The notes: generated by a model from the sequence alone, not told the origin. Positions 1 to 8,340 are shown, numbered from the stretch's first letter. The stretch is DNA of 64,000 bases from Kapaibacterium sp044224925 (GCA_044224925.1 JBGAJM010000001.1:124001-188000), one strand, 5' to 3'. Translations and numbers: made by a program.

Positions 1-192
1 CCGAATGTGACCACGAGATTCCGCTACAATGATTCGATTTAGACAGCACTCACATGTCAAAGCAACTGCAATATAGATCACGGTTTAGCCAATCAAGAAA
101 CGACATCGAATGGCGGTCAACAGCGTGCGGAAAGAAGTGGTCATGGTGCAGGAATCTCCAATGAGGCGGACTTTGTTGAAAGGAGAGTTGCC

Positions 193-753
193 GTGAGTTC
201 TAAACTGAGAATATTCGAGCCTATTGTTGCCGATGGATGCGAGATTTGCCATCCAATGGATTCTGATGATTTTAACGTTTTTGCCAGGTTGATCAATTGT
301 GTGTCTAGAGTATCCACCTGGAGGCCCATTCCGATGAAACTAGTTTCTCAAGACGAGGGTGTTGAAGCTTCATACTCAGACTCCCCTTGGTTGGGGGAGC
401 ATACACTAATATTTAGGACCCCATTGAAAGAGGCTCTGGGTGCGCTATTGATGGCGAATGGTGAACTTCTCCCGTTAGTCTGTTCTGAAGCTGATCTCGT
501 TGTTTTCAACGCTACGAGAATGATCGACGCACTCAATGAAGAAGAATCAACTTTGTCGCGATTTAGTGGAGGACAGATCTACTGGATCAAGCGCTATGTG
601 TTTCGTCCGGACGTAGTCGACGGTGTTGACATATTCAAGATACCCAACCTTACTGTTAGCCCCACGTTTGTAAGCGAACGATTTGTGGATACTTGGAATG
701 CTTGTGGACTCGTTGGCCTTGACTTTCTACCTGTTTGGGAACCGCGTGGTTGA
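193..753 (+). CDS. Imm11-type (DUF1629) immunity protein
   Basis: This 186-residue protein resembles the Imm11/DUF1629 immunity family of polymorphic toxin systems, which neutralise a cognate nuclease or other toxin in the cytoplasm. The main support is the C-terminal block FVSERFVDTWNACGLVGLDF followed by PVW, matching the family pattern of a 'vSerl.d.l...gltGl.F.P' ending. No signal peptide or membrane segment is visible. The GTG start at 193 is preceded by AAAGGAG seven bases upstream, a strong ribosome binding site. The frame is open upstream to a TAG at 40-42, so a longer form cannot be excluded, but the binding site favours GTG. The partner toxin is not visible and may lie left of the window. 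Family call by motif memory only. Confidence 0.7.
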   Translation: MSSKLRIFEPIVADGCEICHPMDSDDFNVFARLINCVSRVSTWRPIPMKLVSQDEGVEASYSDSPWLGEHTLIFRTPLKEALGALLMANGELLPLVCSEADLVVFNATRMIDALNEEESTLSRFSGGQIYWIKRYVFRPDVVDGVDIFKIPNLTVSPTFVSERFVDTWNACGLVGLDFLPVWEPRG

Positions 754-940
754 TCGATAGCCATTGCGGCAAGCAGGATTGTTCAGAAACTGTCAATGAT
801 CCAAAGATTCCCGATACTCATGAAAGCACCACCATCACGTGATCAATCGAGGGCCTTTTGCCATGTAAACCTCCATCCGTAATATGAGAAATGAAGGCCA
901 TTGGATTGAAAATCAAACGGCGGAAATAACAAGGTGACTA

Positions 941-1213
941 ATGAGGAATACCCAACGAAGTGTCAGAGTTGAGTTTGTTGGAGACATCAATACTGAGTAT
1001 CCATATCTGGAGGTCTTTTTGAATGAAGGTGTTGGGCCTTTTATAGAGATAGGTGTATCACCAAGTAAGGAATTGTATTTCAAGTATTGGGCCACTGACG
1101 AGGAGATTGTGCTATGTGCGGATGATATTGAGTATTTGTTATCTGAAGCAAGGGACTTTTTACCCTATGTCCTCAAGAATGAGGAGGATAATCGCCGTCA
1201 CTATGGGTTGTGA
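941..1213 (+). CDS. small hypothetical protein, possible immunity protein
   Basis: I do not recognise the family. The 90-residue acidic protein has no signal peptide or membrane helix. It begins with alternating beta-strand-like segments (VRVEFVGDI, YLEVFLNEGVGPFIEIGV, LYFKYW) and ends with a helix (IEYLLSEARDFLPYVL). An AAGGTGA stands just upstream of the ATG and gives a plausible ribosome binding site. Small, acidic, singly encoded cytosolic proteins spaced by about 150-200 bases of AT-rich DNA are typical of immunity-gene arrays downstream of polymorphic toxins, and the neighbours on both sides fit that picture. The function is inferred from context only. Confidence 0.6.
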   Translation: MRNTQRSVRVEFVGDINTEYPYLEVFLNEGVGPFIEIGVSPSKELYFKYWATDEEIVLCADDIEYLLSEARDFLPYVLKNEEDNRRHYGL

Positions 1214-1424
1214 CTAGAGCCTCCGTACACGAAGATCAGCTCAATCCATGGGCAGTTGGCAAAGAGTGATGTAGGGTGCGATACTTCCTAGCTCATTGCT
1301 AGATTGCATTTGACTGAACGTCGAAGCGCAGTACTATATATTCACAGTGGTGTGAATGTTAGTGCGCACACGACACGAAATCGACAATATCGGCTCGCCC
1401 GTCATAATAGTGAGAAAGAGAAAC

Positions 1425-1958
1425 ATGGATCAGTTAATTGACATAATGACCGACGTCGATCACTTACTGACTCGGCACGATTTTCAATTGCAAGAGCGAT
1501 CGGACTTCCTCCTTTCGTATGTCAAGAACAATTTGGAAATACGAATTGGTCACAATGTACGAGAGAACTCAAACATCTTTTTCTATGGTGTGCAAGGCTG
1601 CACTGCATTTGAGATCACTGATCGACTCATTAAAGAGTGCTTTAAATCTGATGTTAGAGTTAATGATCTCACCCTGCCAAAGTTTGCTGAGAATTTGTAT
1701 GTGTTGTTAAGTGGTGCAGGAAAAGTGCTCTTGGATGGTGATATAGACACTGTTCTTGGACTTTTACAATATCAAAGGCGAATAGCGACCGAGTACAGCA
1801 ATGAGTTACTTCATCTTCAATACGACCGTATTGTAGAGGAAGCATGGAGGGCAAGGGAGTATCAGAAAGTCATTGAGTATTTGTTGAAAATAGGCGAAGT
1901 CAATATGACAAGATCACAGGGGCTAAAGTTAGAAATAGCCAGACGCAGGGTCGAGTGA
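1425..1958 (+). CDS. hypothetical cytosolic protein, possible immunity protein
   Basis: A 177-residue protein starting MDQLIDIMTDVDHLL, with no match I can name. Its first 70 residues (helix, then strands such as FLLSYVKNNLEIRI and NIFFYGVQG) resemble the compact alpha/beta layout of many immunity proteins; the C-terminal half is helical, ending in a basic helix rich in Arg. The frame also allows an ATG at 1356 (200 residues), and neither candidate has a strong ribosome binding site; 1425 is preferred because the protein then begins directly with the predicted helix. The region is clearly lower in GC than the core genes (for example 25 of 60 bases at 1681-1740). It sits between other presumed immunity genes. 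Confidence 0.5.
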   Translation: MDQLIDIMTDVDHLLTRHDFQLQERSDFLLSYVKNNLEIRIGHNVRENSNIFFYGVQGCTAFEITDRLIKECFKSDVRVNDLTLPKFAENLYVLLSGAGKVLLDGDIDTVLGLLQYQRRIATEYSNELLHLQYDRIVEEAWRAREYQKVIEYLLKIGEVNMTRSQGLKLEIARRRVE

Positions 1959-2182
1959 AGCATCGTTTGCAAAGTGATCGTGTGCGACCGTATACGCCAT
2001 CAGCCAAGATAGGACACACAAGAGAGCTCATGTTGAGTGAATTATGCCATCTCAGCATCGCATACGAATTCATCGCACTTCGTCAGAGAGTGCTCGTAAA
2101 GGCGTATGAAAGGCACGTTGCTCACGATAGGAGTCGACATCAACAAGACGGAGAATGGTCAAATGTTGTCGTAAATTCATGA
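1955..2182 (+). CDS. doubtful short ORF, possibly gene debris
   Basis: A 75-residue reading frame that begins with GTG overlapping the stop of the preceding gene by four bases (GTGA). The product is Arg/His-rich (for example AYERHVAHDRSRHQQDGEW) and shows no recognisable motif, signal or membrane segment. The overlap with the upstream stop is the only positive evidence for translation. The composition and the position just before the decayed toxin module suggest this could equally be residual sequence from rearranged toxin genes. Treat as hypothetical. Confidence 0.2.
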   Translation: MKHRLQSDRVRPYTPSAKIGHTRELMLSELCHLSIAYEFIALRQRVLVKAYERHVAHDRSRHQQDGEWSNVVVNS

Positions 2183-2234
2183 GCACTACGCTTCCAGTGA
2201 TCGTTGGCAGGTTCCGATCTCACTCGGTGTTTAG

Positions 2235-2519
2235 TCGAATATCACCACTTCTTTGGGTTACAGACTATCTGAACCAAAGTCTTTACTCACCGACAACTAT
2301 ATTGCCGGGAATTCAATGTGCTTTAAACAAATGTTGGCAATCGGACAAATGCAGTCAGATTATAGTCTGCGTAATCCGCCTGGAACGGTTTGGCACCACC
2401 CAGGCGACAATCCTGATGTGATGCGTCTTTTGCGAGTGGAAGAGCTTGCCAACCTACATATACAACCGGTGCTTCATCCGAACGGCGCCGGTGGATACAG
2501 GAAAATCTATGTCCCCTGA
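2235..2519 (+). pseudogene. decayed polymorphic-toxin C-terminal module (HNH/WHH-like nuclease)
   Basis: The frame after a TAG at 2232-2234 encodes about 94 residues that look like the C-terminal nuclease tip of a polymorphic toxin: NPPGTVWHHPGDNPDVMRLL then HIQPVLHPNGAGGYRKIYVP. The NPPG...WHH core is characteristic of HNH/WHH-type toxin domains. There is no credible start codon or ribosome binding site, and no N-terminal delivery region. Upstream of the TAG the same frame reads HYASSDRWQVPISLGV, which may be more of the same protein, so an internal stop probably inactivated it. The stop codon lies inside the start of the downstream DUF4272 gene (11-base overlap), the usual toxin-immunity geometry. 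An orphan toxin-tip cassette used as recombination donor is an alternative. Confidence 0.6.
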
Positions 2520-3132
2520 TCTCATTCGCAAGCAGTCAATTGAGACGGCATCGCGTCTCGGTTATTCAACTAACCACGCGTTGCCGCTCTTAGACGATGT
2601 TCAAAACTTGAGAACGATTGATGAATCCGTCAACCGCCTCCTGTGCCTGAATGCAGTGGCTGCATGCGCGTACGGCTTCGATAGGCACAAGGCCGTGGAA
2701 TGGCTGCGGCAGGAAGGCGTATTTGATGAACTGGCGACATCAGAACGTCGGTTTATTGAGAACAGTGACGGTGATCCCATTCGCTTTCAAGTTCAGGTCG
2801 AAGGGTTATGGGCATTAGCGTGGGCACTTGGTATTGTGCCTCAACTTGACTTCGGGGAGTACTGTGACGACAATTTCGTCATCCTGATGCCGAATATAAG
2901 AAGCGGAGAAACAAGCGACGTCCTACGCTCGAAGATCAATCCTCGCACAACCGTCGAAGTCCTTGCGGCCTGTGATCTTGCGTATTGTCTTCATTGGGCG
3001 GCCAGAGAGGCTCTACTAACCGGAGGCAAACTGCCTGGAGATGTGCAACTGTACGTCATCGAAGAAAGAAGGCGCATGCTAGAATGGTTAATTGGTGAAG
3101 AGGAATGGGATGAAGTAACACTCGATACATAG
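2509..3132 (+). CDS. DUF4272 family protein, probable immunity partner
   Basis: The 207-residue protein matches the DUF4272 pattern: an N-terminal RKQSIETASRLGYSTNHALP helix region, the central LLCLNAVAACAYG and WLRQEGVFDELATSERRFIE segments, and the tryptophan-rich EGLWALAWALGIVPQLDF block with a following CD. No signal peptide is seen, so it should be cytosolic. I chose ATG 2509 rather than an in-frame start at 2446 because 2509 gives the family N-terminus and is preceded by CAGGAAA. It overlaps the end of the toxin remnant by 11 bases, so the two were probably translated as a pair. The biochemical role of DUF4272 is unknown; immunity is inferred from position. Confidence 0.75.
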   Translation: MSPDLIRKQSIETASRLGYSTNHALPLLDDVQNLRTIDESVNRLLCLNAVAACAYGFDRHKAVEWLRQEGVFDELATSERRFIENSDGDPIRFQVQVEGLWALAWALGIVPQLDFGEYCDDNFVILMPNIRSGETSDVLRSKINPRTTVEVLAACDLAYCLHWAAREALLTGGKLPGDVQLYVIEERRRMLEWLIGEEEWDEVTLDT

Positions 3133-3219
3133 TCTGACGTTGCAATGTGCAGCGACGTCGAGCCGCTATTGTGTGAGGCAATGTCATTTAACTTAGACAA
3201 CTGTCGATACGTCATTCAG

Positions 3220-3387
3220 TTAAGTGTCGCCACTTTCATTTATGCGCACAGGTAAGTCTCCAGGCCGGTCGCCCTCCATGGTAACTATGGATTGAATGAG
3301 ATAGGGCAAAGGTCGATAGATTGGCCAACACACTTCACCACGTAACACTTCGCCACGTGATGCATCGTGTAATTCTTCAATGCGCAT
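3220..3387 (-). CDS. possible 55-residue ORF on the opposite strand
   Basis: Within the 376-base gap between the DUF4272 gene and the TIMP-like gene, the minus strand carries an ATG-TAA frame of 55 codons that begins MRIEELHDASRGEVLRGEVC and ends PGDLPVRINESGDT. It contains a near-perfect 15-base tandem duplication that yields RGEVLRGEV. There is no clear ribosome binding site and no recognised family; it is oriented against all its neighbours. It could be the tail of a larger gene lost by rearrangement or a chance frame. The rest of the gap shows nothing I can interpret. Confidence 0.25.
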   Translation of the reverse strand: MRIEELHDASRGEVLRGEVCWPIYRPLPYLIQSIVTMEGDRPGDLPVRINESGDT

Positions 3388-3508
3388 TTCTAGATTTCAT
3401 CTGCCTGGACGTTGATATGCAGTACTACGTGGTCATTGTGAGGCGGAAGATCGTTGGCATATGACGCAGAGTCGAGCTACTAGAACCCGAACAAAGAGGA
3501 AAAGACTG

Positions 3509-4015
3509 ATGAACAGAATGATGAACAAGATGTTGTTCGTTCTCACAATTGCGGCTTTCTTCCCTCGAGAAGTAGAAACCTGCTCTTGTGTCGGTGGTGT
3601 GCCAAATATATCTAGATCGCTGAGCAACTTTGAAACAGCATTCATCGGAGTATGCCGTTCTTCAGAGGTGGATACCTTGATCACTTACATTCGAAAACCA
3701 TTTCGCGATACGATCAAAAGCGTCGTGTCAACCTCACAGTTTGTCGTTAAGTATGGACTCAAGAATAGTCGGAGAATGGACAACATCACCGTCAGGTCAC
3801 CGATTGAGAGTAATGCATGTGGCGTGCACTTTACGGTCGGTGGGTCGTACATTGTTTTCGGTGACGATACAAGGAGTCGCATGCGATATAGCCTGAATGA
3901 CACAACCGTATTCGTTCTAGAGGTCAGCAAGTGCAGTGCGACTCAAGTCACCACGAAATCAGCGGTTGATACGTTGCGGAGGCTCACGGGAATGAAGATT
4001 GCATTTCCGAAATGA
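3509..4015 (+). CDS. secreted TIMP/netrin-like (NTR) domain protein
   Basis: The 168-residue product begins with a short basic stretch and a hydrophobic segment (MLFVLTIAAFF), then VETCSCVGG. A Cys-x-Cys at the mature N-terminus is the hallmark of TIMP/netrin-module proteins, which in animals insert that Cys into metalloprotease active sites; bacterial members are known as uncharacterised NTR-like secreted proteins. Further Cys residues (VCRSS, ACGVHF, SKCSA) could form the disulfides, and GGSYIVFGDD resembles the G..YlvF strand of the family. ATG 3509 is chosen over 3461 because GAGGA lies eight bases upstream and the signal peptide then starts normally. The signal cleavage site before CSC is not a classic AxA. 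Low-GC region. Confidence 0.6.
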   Translation: MNRMMNKMLFVLTIAAFFPREVETCSCVGGVPNISRSLSNFETAFIGVCRSSEVDTLITYIRKPFRDTIKSVVSTSQFVVKYGLKNSRRMDNITVRSPIESNACGVHFTVGGSYIVFGDDTRSRMRYSLNDTTVFVLEVSKCSATQVTTKSAVDTLRRLTGMKIAFPK

Positions 4016-4255
4016 CATCAGATGAAGGTCTCTTCTTTTGTTGATGGCAAAGACCATCTCGGCCAACGAACCATCAGTCGAACTTTGTATTGTAGTATAG
4101 GGAGCAAACCCAAGACGAGGAAGTGATCGATAAGATCGAGCACATTGATTGGTGTGTGACATCTCGCATGTTCGTTGTTTCGCGCGTTCCTTCCAGAGTG
4201 ACATGCAAACGGACTCTACGAAGTCAGGCCGTATTCGGAAGGTGCAGCGACAACG

Positions 4256-4290
4256 CAAAAAGCCGCACCAACAATGTTGATGCGGCTTTT
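4256..4290 (-). terminator. intrinsic terminator of tRNA-Lys
   Basis: The segment AAAAGCCGCA / TGCGGCTTTT forms a perfect GC-rich hairpin around a 13-base loop, with T-runs on both strands. It begins five bases past the 3' end of the minus-strand tRNA-Lys, so it should terminate that transcript. It may also work for plus-strand transcription leaving the accessory region. Confidence 0.85.
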
Positions 4291-4295
4291 CTCTG

Positions 4296-4368
4296 TGACC
4301 CCGTTGGGACTCGAACCCAAGACCCTTTGATTAAAAGTCAAATGCTCTACCAGCTGAGCTACGGGATC
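4296..4368 (-). tRNA. tRNA-Lys (anticodon TTT)
   Basis: A 73-base cloverleaf reads on the minus strand with acceptor GATCCCG/CGGGGTC, D-arm GCTCAGCTGGTAGAGC, anticodon stem TTTGA/TCAAA with loop CTTTTAA (anticodon TTT), and T-arm TTGGG TTCGAGT CCCAA. CCA is not encoded. Its 3' end faces the low-GC accessory region. Confidence 0.97.
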
Positions 4369-4391
4369 ATCCTTGTCAAAAAACAAGACTG

Positions 4392-4399
4392 CAAAGATA
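4392..4399 (-). promoter_or_regulatory. -7 element TATCTTTG upstream of tRNA-Lys
   Basis: On the minus strand this reads TATCTTTG, an exact match to the Bacteroidetes -7 consensus TAnnTTTG. It lies 23 bases before the tRNA 5' end and just after the dxs stop codon. No clear -33 TTG was found. Confidence 0.6.
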
Positions 4400-4412
4400 C
4401 GAACATTGACCC

Positions 4413-6326
4413 TTAGCGCAGGGCGTGACGCATCACACTGTCGCTGAGGAAGTCCTTCGTGACGGCGGCGATGCCGGCGGCATCGAGTTGCAGGTCTGCA
4501 TGGAGCTCTTCTTGTGTGCCGTGCTCGACGAAGACATCGGGGATGCCGTGAATGCGGAGATCGCAAGCGTGGTCGTGTCCTTGCGCGAGATGCTCGGCAA
4601 CGGCAGAGCCGAAGCCGGCCTCGATCTGTCCGTCTTCGACGGTGATGATGCGACCGATGCGACGTGCCACATCGTCGATCATGGCTGTGTCCAGCGGCTT
4701 GACAAAACGTGCATTGATGACCTCTGCCTTGATCCCTTCCGCCTCCAACAACTCCGCCGCCTTCATGGCATGCGAGACCATCTTACCGATGGCCACGATG
4801 GCAACATCGGTGCCGCTGCGAAGCGTCTCGCTCTTGCCGATCTCGACGGGTTGCATGGGACGCATGGGAATGCCCACGCCATTCCCGCGTGGATAGCGGA
4901 TGGCAATGGGTCCGGCCGTATACGAATACACGGCCGTGTAGAGCATGTCGCGCAGTTCCTGCTCATCCTTTGGTGCCATCACCACCATGCCCTGAATGGT
5001 GCGCAGGTAGCCGAGGTCGAGGACGCCGTGGTGAGTGGGACCGTCAGCGCCGACAAGACCCGATCGATCGAGCGCGAACACCACATGTAGGTGCTGAATG
5101 GCACAGTCGTGCACGATGTGATCATAGGCACGTTGCAGGAAGGAACTGTAGATGGCCACCACGGGAACGATGCCCTGTGTGGCCAGACCGGCGGCGAAGG
5201 TGACGCCATGCCCTTCGGCAATGCCCACGTCGTAGACCTTGTCCGGGAAATGCTTCTGCAGAATGTCGAGTCCCGTTCCATCCGGCATTGCCGCCGTGAT
5301 GCCCACGACCTTCTTGTTCGTGGAACAGATCTCCACCATGGCCTCGCCGAACACCTTCTGATACGTGGGTGGCGGTGCAACGGCCGGTGGCTTGCTCAGG
5401 GACTTGCCCGTGATCTTGTCCACCTTGCCGATGGCGTGGAGGAATTGACTGTCTCGCTCGGCCGGACCGTAGCCCTTGCCCTTTTGCGTGATGGTGTGCA
5501 GGAGAATGGGACCCTTCATCTCGCGAATGCCTTGCAGCATCTTGACGAGCTGATTGATGTTGTGTCCGTTCACCGGACCGAAGTAGCGGAAGCCCAAGGC
5601 CTCGAACATCATGCCCGGCGTGATCACGGCCTTCACACCGCTTTCCATGCGATGAGCAATGCCGCGAATGCGATCGCCAAGGTTGTCCATCTTGTCGGTG
5701 ACGCCAAGGATGCTTTCGCGCAGACGTCGACCGGTGGGTGAGGCGAAGATCTCGCTGAAGTAGTTCGACAAGGCCCATACGTTGGGTGCGATGGACATGT
5801 TATTGTCGTTGAGTACGACGAGGATGTCGCTCTTCAACACACCGCAATTGTTCATGGCCTCATACGCAAGACCACCCGTCATGGCACCATCGCCGATGAC
5901 GGCCACTACCTTGTAGTTCTCCTTGAGCTGATCGCGTGCGGCGGCCATCCCAAGGGCGGCACTGATGGATGTGCTGGCATGTCCTGCACCGAAGGCATCG
6001 TAATCGCTTTCGGTGATCTTGAGAAAGCCGGAGAGGCCGTTCTTTTGACGGATGGACGGGAGCTGATCGCGCCGACCCGTGAGGATCTTGTGCGGATAGG
6101 CCTGATGCCCTGTGTCGAACACGATCTTGTCGTGCGGCGTGTTGTACACGTAGTGCAATGCCGTGGTGAGCTCGACCGTACCGAGGCCCGCTCCGAAGTG
6201 TCCGCCAACCTTGGTGATCGTGTCCACCAAGCATTCCCGTACTTCATTGGCCACATCACGCAATGCCGTTTCCGGTAAGGCGCGAAGGGCGGCAGGGGAA
6301 TCGATGAGATCGAGATACCTATACAC
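4413..6326 (-). CDS. dxs: 1-deoxy-D-xylulose-5-phosphate synthase
   Basis: DXS condenses pyruvate with glyceraldehyde 3-phosphate, the first step of the MEP isoprenoid pathway; it is a cytosolic thiamine diphosphate enzyme. The 637-residue length is normal. Visible motifs are GGHFGAGLGTVELT near residue 42, the ThDP/Mg site GDGAMTGGLAYEAMNN with NDNNMSI (about residues 145-180), and the pyrimidine-binding region with KVYDVGIAEGHGVTFAAGLA carrying the catalytic Glu. It starts at a GTG giving MYRYLDLIDSP, the usual family start, but no good ribosome binding site is seen. It lies 27 bases after the OmpA-family gene on the same strand, so the two may be co-transcribed. No frameshift or missing motif. 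Confidence 0.97.
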   Translation of the reverse strand: MYRYLDLIDSPAALRALPETALRDVANEVRECLVDTITKVGGHFGAGLGTVELTTALHYVYNTPHDKIVFDTGHQAYPHKILTGRRDQLPSIRQKNGLSGFLKITESDYDAFGAGHASTSISAALGMAAARDQLKENYKVVAVIGDGAMTGGLAYEAMNNCGVLKSDILVVLNDNNMSIAPNVWALSNYFSEIFASPTGRRLRESILGVTDKMDNLGDRIRGIAHRMESGVKAVITPGMMFEALGFRYFGPVNGHNINQLVKMLQGIREMKGPILLHTITQKGKGYGPAERDSQFLHAIGKVDKITGKSLSKPPAVAPPPTYQKVFGEAMVEICSTNKKVVGITAAMPDGTGLDILQKHFPDKVYDVGIAEGHGVTFAAGLATQGIVPVVAIYSSFLQRAYDHIVHDCAIQHLHVVFALDRSGLVGADGPTHHGVLDLGYLRTIQGMVVMAPKDEQELRDMLYTAVYSYTAGPIAIRYPRGNGVGIPMRPMQPVEIGKSETLRSGTDVAIVAIGKMVSHAMKAAELLEAEGIKAEVINARFVKPLDTAMIDDVARRIGRIITVEDGQIEAGFGSAVAEHLAQGHDHACDLRIHGIPDVFVEHGTQEELHADLQLDAAGIAAVTKDFLSDSVMRHALR

Positions 6327-6353
6327 GTGAGGTCCGTAGGAAGTGCAGAGAGA

Positions 6354-8336
6354 TCAGCGACGTGGTGTTTCCACGATCACTTGAACGGTGCGCGAGAGTT
6401 GACGTCCGATGGGCATGTCGTTGGTGAAGATCTGTCGTGTCTCACCAACGCCCGATGCTGTGATGCTCGCGTCCTTTGCCCGAGATGCTAAGAACACGCG
6501 AACTGACTCTGCACGTTCCCGAGAGAGCTTGGCGTTGTAGTCGTCGTTGCCGATCCGGTCCGTATAGCCGATGATGGCCACCTTCGAATTGGACTTGATG
6601 GAGGGCAACACCATTTGTTCGAGGATGCGTTGATTGTCTTCGTTGATGGTGGACTTGTCGAAGTCGAAGAGGATGAGCGAGTACTTGTCGATGGTGCGGT
6701 CCGGAAGATTCTCGGTGCGCTTCTTCACGCTCGAGATATAGTCCACGGGGATCGAGCCACTCACACGTTGCGTGTCGCCTTCGACGGTCGACGCTGTGAA
6801 CTCATAGTCGATGGGCACTTGCGCGGCCGAGAGCTCATTTGGCTTGATGGCCCATGTAAGCGCGCCCGGACGTCCTGCGCCGCGCAGGTCACGCAATGTG
6901 CGACCTGCTTGACCGATGTGCATCTGCCAACCGTTGAGCGAGTCCGACGTGGTGATCTTCGTGTGGAAGGCGATCACGTCGGGTGTTGCAATGCGCTGAT
7001 TGTCGGCCGTGATCGTGAGCGGCGTGAGTACATCGGGCACGTTGCTCCTGAATTCGATGCGACGGTTCTCGGCAACACCGTCGGGATCGTTGCTGGTCGA
7101 GGGTCGTGCAGGAAGGGCAGATGTGGTCGTGCTGATCCTGTCGGCCGCGATGTTGAAGGCCGTCACGAGATACGTCTTGGCAAAGTTCGCGCGTTGCGCT
7201 GCCAGGTCCTTCGTCTTCCCTTCCGCCTTGCCATCGGTGGTGCCGATGATGGTGAGCGTTGCCTGCGGATACTTGCGCATCCGTGCGCCAATGATGTTGA
7301 GCGTATTGCGATTCACTTCGATGGCATCGAGCGGAAGTCCTTCGGGATTGAACTCGCCCTTCTCGGGGGCGATGCCGAGCATCTGCATGTCATCGGACGG
7401 TTCGCTCTTGTTCTCTTCGCAGAACACGTACGGGATCATGGGGAACATTTCGTTGTAGCGAACATCTTCGACGTTCACCACGGAAACGGGCTGCTCGCGA
7501 CCGTCGCGATCGTAGGCCACGATCTTTTCCATTTCCACCGAGAAGCCGCGCTTCGCTTCGGACGGCGGCTCGACAGGAGGGGCAATGGCGAAGAAGATGT
7601 TCACGCTCAGGCGGATCTGGCCGACCTTCCACGGGGTGAAGTTCGGGTCGGACGAGACGTTCGTGAGGGGCAGACGATACGTGAGCTCAGGCTGCAGATA
7701 GAACTTCTCGGAGAGCTTCATGGTGTATCCCAGACCAAGCATCAGCGCGGCGCGCATGGTGGTGTTCGGGACCTCCCGTCCGTCCGGCAGATTGAGTGTC
7801 ACGGCCGAGTCGCCATTGGGCAGCGACTTCTTATAGGCCATCGTTTGCGAGAGACTTGACGAAAGGGGAATGCCGAATTCGAGACCAACGAGCGGATGCA
7901 GACTGATACCCGAGAAGAGATTGTAGAACTCCACACCGGGCGTGAACTCCAGAAGCGACGTGGATCCGGAGATGCTGTGCTGGATGGTGCCGCCATCTGT
8001 GGTGTTCTGTGTGGCCGTGCTGGACGAGTTGATGTTGTTGTAGCCGAGGCGACCGGTGAAGTGAATCGTCGAGGTGATCGGGAAGCCACCGATCAGACCG
8101 AAGGTCCCCGCCAACGTCGTGCTTCCATTCGCAAAGGAGAGCGAGTCGTTGACGTGCGATCCGAGTTGACCGCTCGTGAAATACGGGGAATTCCAGATCT
8201 TGCCGTTCATCGAGCTCATGTCGATCCCGAGTCCGCCATACAAGCCGATGCGTGCGGGGGGAATGACGTTTTCTTGAGCGATGGAGGACCGGACAAAGCA
8301 GAGAAGGGCCGCGAGGGCAAGGAGGGTTCGATTCAT
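6354..8336 (-). CDS. outer-membrane beta-barrel protein with two OmpA-like domains
   Basis: A 660-residue envelope protein. The ATG at 8336 gives a clean signal peptide (MNRTLLALAALLCFVRSSIAQ); longer in-frame extension upstream is non-coding. Residues ~22-270 look like an outer-membrane beta-barrel. A first OmpA/MotB-like domain (~350-460) contains GTTDG and VAENRRIEF; a second at the C-terminus contains ILFDFDKSTI, IIGYTDRIG and LSRERAESVRVFL, the peptidoglycan-binding pattern. Between them is an Ig-like linker. It should tether the outer membrane to peptidoglycan. It is paralogous to the protein at 11305-13308, sharing the same two-domain layout. A TATTTTTG promoter element sits four bases before the start codon. 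Confidence 0.88.
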   Translation of the reverse strand: MNRTLLALAALLCFVRSSIAQENVIPPARIGLYGGLGIDMSSMNGKIWNSPYFTSGQLGSHVNDSLSFANGSTTLAGTFGLIGGFPITSTIHFTGRLGYNNINSSSTATQNTTDGGTIQHSISGSTSLLEFTPGVEFYNLFSGISLHPLVGLEFGIPLSSSLSQTMAYKKSLPNGDSAVTLNLPDGREVPNTTMRAALMLGLGYTMKLSEKFYLQPELTYRLPLTNVSSDPNFTPWKVGQIRLSVNIFFAIAPPVEPPSEAKRGFSVEMEKIVAYDRDGREQPVSVVNVEDVRYNEMFPMIPYVFCEENKSEPSDDMQMLGIAPEKGEFNPEGLPLDAIEVNRNTLNIIGARMRKYPQATLTIIGTTDGKAEGKTKDLAAQRANFAKTYLVTAFNIAADRISTTTSALPARPSTSNDPDGVAENRRIEFRSNVPDVLTPLTITADNQRIATPDVIAFHTKITTSDSLNGWQMHIGQAGRTLRDLRGAGRPGALTWAIKPNELSAAQVPIDYEFTASTVEGDTQRVSGSIPVDYISSVKKRTENLPDRTIDKYSLILFDFDKSTINEDNQRILEQMVLPSIKSNSKVAIIGYTDRIGNDDYNAKLSRERAESVRVFLASRAKDASITASGVGETRQIFTNDMPIGRQLSRTVQVIVETPRR

Positions 8337-8340
8337 GATG

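Noticed and set aside
4107..4323. AACCCAAGAC at 4107-4116 repeats part of tRNA-Lys (4314-4323), possible attachment site
   Set aside because: Only 10 bases and located in the T-arm flank, not at the tRNA 3' end; a match this short is expected by chance in this much sequence.
4123..4416. Plus-strand ORF of 97 codons across tRNA-Lys
   Set aside because: It runs through the tRNA gene and terminator on the opposite strand and has no coding features.
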